Shown here: piece by piece, positions 57,572 through 64,000 of the stretch
How the letters are laid out: every line of letters starts with the position of its first letter
Numbering within the stretch: position 1 is the stretch's first letter
Origin: Symsagittifera roscoffensis
Lineage: Eukaryota > Xenacoelomorpha > Acoela > Convolutidae
NCBI RefSeq assembly: GCF_963678635.1
Contig: NC_087069.1
Coordinates: forward strand, 24,974,303 to 25,038,302
DNA length: 64,000 nucleotides
Direction of reading: 5' to 3'
Notes under the pieces: model-generated
Databases searched by the model: none
Seen by the model: only the letters and a program-made list of their open reading frames with translations
Told to the model about the DNA's origin: nothing
Position numbers and translations under genes: made by a program

Positions 57572-58048
57572 GTTGACTTTTAAAAGCAAAGGTATAGCAA
57601 ACTGTAAGATCAAATTACTGTTTAGTCATTTTTTTTTTCATTTTTTTTCAGTTAAACTTTGATACAAGATCCGAAAAAACTGATGCAGGCACAATCGAAG
57701 TTTTTGTTGATAGTTCAATTAATTCCTGGAGCAAATTTTCACTAAACTTTTCCATTTTTCAATCAAAAAACGAATTAGTTGATCTAGAAAAAAAATCCGA
57801 TAGAATAATAAAATTTTGATCGAGCTGAATCTCCTTTTTGTGGAATATTCAAGAACTATATCTGAATTTTTTCTAATAAGAGATTTTCCAGGCAATTATG
57901 GTTCAGATATTTCGGCTTAATTTCAGACCTAATAAAATTTAAGTATCATTAGTTAGACCTAGTGCTCAGACGTAATTAGCAGACTAATTTTAGAAATTTT
58001 ATTTCTTTGCGCATCAAACTCCAAACAAATTTTGATTTGGTTGATTTT

Positions 58049-58559
58049 TGTTCCGAATTTAGAAGAAAGTGACGAAATATTTGTGCTCGGGGTGGTTTTT
58101 TGTCTAGACAAATTTTGACCTTTAACTGGCCATTTTTGACGCAATTTCTTTATTTCTTTTGAAAAGTATTGTTTTTTTGAGCTCCAAATCAAAAAGATAT
58201 TTCCCCTGTAATTATTTTTTGTATGTCATTGGAACTAAGGATTACCATTTCGGCCAGTTTTGGACAATTAACGCGCGACATAATTCGCGCTATGAGCTCG
58301 TAAGCGAAAGTTTTTTCCCTCGTAGAAATTGAATTGCTTGAAGCAAGCTGTTTGCCATAATTGCTATTTCACCAAGAGCGAAATCTATCAGTTTGTACTT
58401 TATATAGTGCGTGGGCTTGATGATTTTCAAAAAAATCTCAAATAAAAAAATGGTTTCTTTTTATTGAAAAAATCATCAGTTGTTATGAAACGAACACTGT
58501 TCTATAGATTTAAAAAGCAGTCGGAACATTCAGGGCTTCGCCCTGGTACGAGCAGTCTT
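58049..58559 (+). mobile_element. 0.5-kb hairpin-ended repeat, copy 6
   Basis: More diverged member (start TGTTCCGAATTTAGAAG) that still ends with AGTCGGAACATTCAGGG, the hairpin and GTACGAGCAGTCTT. Same orientation as all other copies. Confidence 0.75.
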
Positions 58560-58676
58560 GTTTGCGTTTTGAAATAGATGCTTGCGATTCTCCAACGTTG
58601 TCCCTTAGCCATTTGAGACCCAGCTAGAGGAGCTCAGCAGGAGCAGACTTAGGCTAGCAAGCGGCTGAGCCTAGGC

Positions 58677-58958
58677 TTGAATTTACTTTATGGTATGATT
58701 TTTTGGCTCGCGAATTTTAAAATTTATTTTAAGACTTTTCCGACACCAATATATACTAATTTTGAAAAAAGAAACGCTCCAAAAATGAAAAAAAAAGGAA
58801 CGGCGCTTCTGAAAGTCCCCTTCCACACTCAACACACTCAAGAAAATCTTGATTCACCTGGCGCTCGATATAGTGAAATAGCTCATTATTTAGGAGTAGC
58901 CCAATATTGTACACTGACTGCAAATTTGTCGCTAGGTGTTTATTCAGCAGTTTATTGA
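58677..58958 (+). CDS. Small ORF of unknown value
   Basis: A 93-codon frame; its C-terminal half (GARYSEIAHYLGVAQYCTLT) has a normal amino-acid mix. The start is not an ATG and there is no recognisable domain. It could be an exon of an unseen gene or chance. Confidence 0.25.
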   Translation: MNLLYGMIFWLANFKIYFKTFPTPIYTNFEKRNAPKMKKKGTALLKVPFHTQHTQENLDSPGARYSEIAHYLGVAQYCTLTANLSLGVYSAVY

Positions 58959-59078
58959 AAAATTACAATTAAACAAGTCTTTCTAGGAGCCAGATATTTA
59001 TACGAAAAAATAACAAGCATATCCATCTCGAATTCTAACACATTGTGTGTCCTATATCTAAACAATGTGATATCAAAA

Positions 59079-59414
59079 TTATGGAGAGTCATTTGTAGAA
59101 ACTGATGTTTCCAGTTTATGTTTGAGGAAGAATCCCTCCGGTTTATCTTTGAGATGCGACGGGACAGTGACCACGTCTTCTGGCAACACCGGCTCTTTCG
59201 GACCCCCGGATGAAATTTTGCGCAGTTGGACTGTCTTTTCGGTCAGGTGGTCTGATGACTCATCTCTAAGGAGACTGAGAGAAGCGACACTGAGTTCGGA
59301 AAATGAGACTCGGTTGTTTTGTTTGTGTTCACTCTTTGGATGGTTCTTCCCAACGTTGTCGCGCAGTTGTTTGTGAGGAGAGGAGTTTGCAGCGCCGCGA
59401 GTTTCACCGCTCAT
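59079..59414 (-). CDS. Hypothetical Ser/Lys-rich protein or last exon
   Basis: A minus-strand frame of about 111 codons from the internal ATG (about 59414; the frame is open to 59453 and beyond). The composition is polar and charged (for example SEHKQNNRVSFSELSVASLS), GC content is higher than around it, and there are no stops, which suggests real coding sequence of a disordered tail. An ATG further upstream (near 59494) is one base out of frame across an A9 run, so the true start may be a spliced exon or a sequencing error at that run. No domain recognised. Confidence 0.45.
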   Translation of the reverse strand: MSGETRGAANSSPHKQLRDNVGKNHPKSEHKQNNRVSFSELSVASLSLLRDESSDHLTEKTVQLRKISSGGPKEPVLPEDVVTVPSHLKDKPEGFFLKHKLETSVSTNDSP

Positions 59415-59453
59415 TTCGGGCTGTAACAGCGAATTTTCAACAAAATCGTTCAA

Positions 59454-60769
59454 TGTTTTGGTTATGATCGCAAATTTTTTTTTCCACTTTCATTATGAAA
59501 ACCGTGGCCTAAAAGCTACATATTGACACTTTTGCTACTTTTTGTAACTCAATCAACTGATGAATGCGATCATGTTTTGAACGTCTCAGACCAATTTGGA
59601 CAACTTTAGGTTTTCTCGCATGCAATTTCACGGTTTTGGATTTGCTCATACATGTTTTTTGTTCGAAGATAATTGCTCAAACTAACCCAAATTTAATTAG
59701 ATTGTCTTGACTAAAAATTAGTTTGTTTTAACTGTCTTGGTCAAAAAAGTGCGCTAGACCGTATTGGACCCGTTAGGATACTTTTCAAGCAACCAAAATG
59801 AAAAAAAAATGGGTAATAATTTTGAATTTCCTAAACCATGAACCGAAATAACAAATTTGCAAAATAGACTTTAATCGATAATTTCGTGATTTTTGTTTAA
59901 AAACTAAAATGCTAAAACCCAAATCTCAATGTTTTATAATCCATAATCTTAAACCCATATCGAAATATTGCAAGTTGTGAAATAGACGTTTTACGATAAC
60001 TTTCGTGTTTTGTTTCTAGATTTGATGAATGACTTTTGCAGATTAAGCATAAAGGTAACTAGAAATAAGGAAAGCATATTTTAAGGAGACTTAATATTTC
60101 AAATAAATTATTATGGCTTTTAAATTTTTTGTTTCAAATTTATAAACTGCGGTTTATTTTCAAAAGAGTGAGGGTTTTACATGCATGTGAGCTTCTTTGG
60201 GCATAATAAAATTTTGAAAAAAAATGCATCAAAATTTTTTAATTGCGCTATTCTTTGAACCTTTGTTTGTGAAAAAGTCTCAACCTACTTTGCATTTTAC
60301 TGTTTTGTTTAGTTGTCAGGGTAAAAATTCAAAATGAACCCAGCTTCAAAAGCACGTTGTCTTACAAATTGCTCAGAAAAAATGCTATAACCTTGATATT
60401 ACAATTGCAACTTCAAACTCTAGATTGCCTGAAACCAAGTTGCAGCAGCAGTAGTAATATAAGGGTTTCAGCTTTTATCCAGATAATTCTGCATTGAACG
60501 AGTTTTTGCAGTTGGGGTCAGTGCGAATTTTCTTGCTAAGAAAAAAACAATAAAACATTGGAAATCATAGAATAGTACTCTTATGGCTACAAGTTATCCT
60601 CTAAATTACAGTTTCATTGGGTTATAACAAAGCAAGTTTGTATTCCATCTAGATTTTTGTTATTTAACTAGTGTCAAATCTGGAACTTACAAATATCTAA
60701 ATTTAAAAACTTGAGAAAAAAATGAGGAAAAAATTCCAAAGTTTATCAAACTGTTGTTAAATTTAAAGT
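59454..60769. other. Intergenic, nothing recognised
   Basis: AT-rich with short direct repeats (near 59830 and 59960, around AATAGAC and CGATAA...TTTCGTG). No gene supported. Confidence 0.4.
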
Positions 60770-60802
60770 TTGAAAAAATTTTTATCTAAAAACTTAGAAA
60801 AA

Positions 60803-61024
60803 ATGAAGAAAAATGCAAAAGCCACTACATTGATAACAGTATTGAAAAATAAAGACAGGTTAAGAGCGAAAAATGATTTGAAATCATTAAAAATATATAA
60901 TTCCACTGAGAAGGGTTTAAAGTTATTTACAAAGCAATCAGTTATCATTCAATATAAAAGATTCGTTTTCAAGGATAGAACAGACTCCATTATAAAAATA
61001 TTTAAAAAACCATCTTGGAAGTAG
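60803..61024 (+). CDS. Small Lys-rich ORF, doubtful
   Basis: A frame ending at 61024 that is open from 60770 (TTG), with the first ATG at 60803. It is strongly basic (KKNAKATTLITVLKNKDRLR) and may be a true small protein, an exon, or an AT-rich chance frame. No similar copy in the window. Confidence 0.25.
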   Translation: MKKNAKATTLITVLKNKDRLRAKNDLKSLKIYNSTEKGLKLFTKQSVIIQYKRFVFKDRTDSIIKIFKKPSWK

Positions 61025-61299
61025 ATCAAAAAGGTCAATTAGCTGCCTATCGAGTGGTGTCTTCATGAGCAAACAACGAAGATTGCAGGTGATTTCCGAT
61101 TACCAATAAACATTCATCAAAAACTCGTTATGACATATGTATGCCAACCCTTTTTAGAGCCAACCCTCTTTTGCCTAATCAACCCTAGGACATAATTAAA
61201 TAATGAACCATCCCTAACTTTAACTTTTTTCTTGTTGTGGCTCGTCATTTTTTCTGTGTTTCGTAACCTGAAATTACGTTTATTATTTGAGAATGCGTC

Positions 61300-63100
61300 A
61301 AGAGTTTCCTGGTCGGCAATTAATAAGCATGGGTGCTGCCTCCTTTTGATTTTTTGATTTTAGTTTTAACTTCAACAGCTTTCATATATATGCAACTCAT
61401 AGGTGTATTAGAACTAAATCTTCTGTTTTTCGCAAATTAAAGCAATTTCGAAGTATCAGCTCATGTTGTTTTTCAATTTTCACTAATTCGGTTTTAGTAG
61501 CATTTCCATATGTCAGTACAGCGTACTAATAAATTGGTGGAATATAAGTTGAGTAAATAACTAGAAGTTGGTTTTGAGTAAAAAATTGCGGCAAGGGTAT
61601 ATGCTGGACGCATTTTTTAATGTTCTTTATAAAGTTATTTGAAAATGCAACTTTTGAATATGCAACTCAGTTTATCATTCAAATAGGGGTCAAGATACTT
61701 TGGGGACGTGTCTGCATATGGTTTGATCATTTGGGTTGATTTTTATCCAAACTCTACATATATTGTTTTATCTTGGTTAAGAGTTAAATTGTTTTCAACC
61801 AGCCAAGTCTTAGCACTTTCCAAATTGTTGGTTTTGGGCTTCTTCCATCTTTGTTACTAATCAGACTGCACTCATCGACATAAAAGAATATTTTGAGTTC
61901 GCACAAACTTTCGGCAGATCGTTTATGTAGATTAGAAAAAGGCAAGGACCAAAAACTGACCATTGGGTAACTCCATAGGCGTCAGGTTTTGAACTAGATA
62001 CCGAGTTCTCCATTACTACATATTAATACCAATCTTTCAGATAAGTTGATTTTAAACTTCTATTTTTACCTTTCTTTTCAAGAATTTCATGGTCAACCTT
62101 GTCAAAAGCTTTTGAAAGACCAAGCATTGTACAAGTCAGCGTACTTTTGTGGCTTAAAAAAATTGATACGTTCATTTAATTTTTACATTCTAAAATAGAA
62201 AGTAGAATTATTAAATTCAGTTAACTCAGTCATTGTTTCAACTACGCCTCGCTGACTATGAAAACCAAATTGCTCATCAGCTAAAATTTCACACTTCTTC
62301 AAAAAATCAATTATCCGTTTAAACATACAATTTTCAAAAAATTTGTCATAGTTGGAATTAAAGTTACTGGTCTATAAATGTTTATTTTTGTCTATGGTCC
62401 ACTCTTATGAAACAGGTGAGTTTATACCATTTATAGGCATCTAGGGAAATTGCATTCAGACAGCGATTTTTTAAATAGGATTGATATCCAGTCCCAAATA
62501 GCAAGATTAATTTTTAAATAAGAAAATTGCTTTGGTCGTAGGTTTCTTGACTCTCCTTGGCTTTAACTCAAACATGTTTTGCAATTTTCACATTTTTTCC
62601 TCATACTTTGTATTTTTATTTTCATTCATCTGGGCGTGTTTGAGAGTGTTTTTCAGACTGAACACTATGTTGATGTTTTTGGTCTTGTCAATCTTAAAAT
62701 CGCGGCACAGTACATTCGTGTTTTTGGTTGCACTTTGATTGTTGATTGATCCTGAGTACTTAGCAAGCAAACCAAGAATTCTTCTGGTTTCGTTTGTGGT
62801 GCTTTTTGTAGTGTTAAAAGTACCAGGGAGTTTTTTTTTCGTTTTTCATTTCCCTAAACAACTCCATCTCTGAATTTGTACAAACGATTGTGAGCACTCC
62901 ACCTTTTCTCATAATAAGATGTTTTTTTTCAACAAAAACAGACCTGCTTCAACGTCGTCAATCAATCACGTCTCTGTAAGTGCAAATACTAATGGTGGCG
63001 GTTTCGCGTTCAATATACCTACGAACTTTTAGTATCGAAGTTTTGGTTCAATGATCCTATGTTCTGCAATAAAATATTGTTAGATCTCATTTTTTGATAG
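61300..63100 (-). mobile_element. Decayed CR1/jockey-type LINE
   Basis: On the minus strand, in order: an endonuclease fragment with LTET followed by TGA (62966-62968) and LIDDV; RT motifs ADEQFGFHSQRGV (about 62290), SKAFDKVDHEIL (about 62115), GVTQWSVFGPCLFLIYIND (about 61975) and YVDEC (about 61880, the catalytic box with Asp-Asp changed to Asp-Glu); then a C-terminal part (about 61480) with the KIEKQHELILRNC pattern typical after the RT of such elements. Several frameshifts and stops make it inactive. The order and motif style fit CR1/jockey-like LINEs, which include worm families; the clade is uncertain. Confidence 0.85.
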
Positions 63101-64000
63101 TGGTTTTCATTGCTGTTGCTTCAAGATTTTGTTTGCCATTTTAATGATATTTTTGAACATTTTTTCTTTTTCACTAAGATGTGATGTAATAATGTAGATC
63201 ACAAAACTGCATTGACTGGAAACAAAACATAAAAAACGACCATGGCCATTGAAATAAATATGAGTTAAGTCTAAAGTTCCGGTTTTTTTTAAGTCAAACA
63301 GAGACATCGAATAGTTTGACAAAACAGAAAGTTGCAACACCAAGCTCTTGTAGAATAAAATCAAAACATGTTTCAAACTTTCATTCTTTTTTTTTCAGAA
63401 CTGGAACAAAATATGCTAAAGAAGTGAAGCATCAAAACGTTTTTCTTCACTATGATTTTTCTTAATAAGCAAGGCATCTTAGAACTAAACTGAGCAGAAA
63501 ATCGCAAAGTCAATTTTTAGAAGACATTAATGAACTTTTTTACGAGTCAACTTTGGTAACTCCTCTCTGTGTTGCCTTAGTTTTTTCTTTCACACTTTTT
63601 CCTTGTTAAATTCACACTATTCACTTTTTTGAACTAAAGATTAATTAACGTCGCAACAAATTGCAAGCCAGTATTCAACTCTAGTTTAGTGCTTTTATGT
63701 TCCTGCTTTTCACCATTAAGGATAGACGCAGAAGAAAATCGCAGCACCTTTGATAAATTTGCTCATTTGTCCGGCCGGAATTTCATTTGAATACGCTGCC
63801 CGACGCGATGTTTTCCGAAAAACCCAAATTGCTTCTCAACAGATATGATTGTTACTTTTTTGCAATCCCCATAAAAACATATTAAACGAAAACAATTATG
63901 CCAAGACATTTTTACCTTCAAAATAGTTTCGTGAAACAAATTAGTGATGCCAGATCAAAACAAAGCAAAAAAATATATATAATTCATAAAAAGTTGGTTC
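63101..64000. other. Right end, nothing recognised
   Basis: May include the 5' end of the LINE. The minus-strand frame at 63107-63376 has no support. No RNA gene or element ends seen. Confidence 0.4.

Noticed and set aside
62532-62738. Hydrophobic plus-strand frame near the LINE
   Set aside because: Antisense to the LINE region linking endonuclease and RT; no support of its own.
1-64000. CRISPR array, bacterial operon or prophage
   Set aside because: Spliceosomal introns, LINE and gypsy elements show a eukaryotic genome; no spaced repeats of CRISPR type occur.

Overview
This is AT-rich eukaryotic DNA that looks nematode, probably Caenorhabditis-like. Introns are short with TTTCAG-type acceptors, worm-style tandem repeats are common, and there is a gypsy (Metaviridae) retroelement and a decayed CR1/jockey-type LINE. 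A 200-N gap (14100-14299) marks it as a draft assembly. The window is gene-poor and repeat-rich; most open frames longer than 60 codons are shadows.

Layout. (1) 1-3000: an 873-bp tandem duplication flanked by a dispersed repeat. (2) 5175-8733: a small accessory gene block. It holds a single-exon gene on the minus strand, a divergent pair of broken genes sharing a 247-bp promoter with perfect heat-shock and CRE motifs, a 54-bp CCAAT-box minisatellite, and a two-exon C2H2 zinc-finger gene. A more decayed paralogue of this block lies at about 11661-13600. (3) 14300-31501: a degenerate but nearly full-length env-bearing gypsy element, in the order LTR remnant, leader, gag, protease, RT, RNase H, integrase, env-like region, 3' accessory ORF, LTR. 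Its gag carries a scar of multiple template switches, its integrase core is deleted, and several in-frame UGA codons fall where Trp is expected. The 3' end (distal env, accessory ORF, LTR and about 125 bp of host flank) is present three times in tandem (27811-39231). (4) 39798-53025: a host segmental duplication carrying two copies of a small multi-pass membrane protein gene. Because one copy serves as the empty site for insertions in the other, several small mobile elements can be delimited. (5) 53390-64000: fold-back elements, one with TA target duplications and Tc1/mariner-like ends, more copies of a 0.5-kb hairpin-ended repeat, two small candidate ORFs, and a LINE remnant on the minus strand.

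The retroelement genes would together have made capsid, enzymes and a membrane-anchored surface protein. The host genes have no obvious pathway link, but the divergent promoter at 6781-7027 suggests stress-responsive co-expression of its two flanking genes. All calls come from reading the sequence; no searches or alignments were run.
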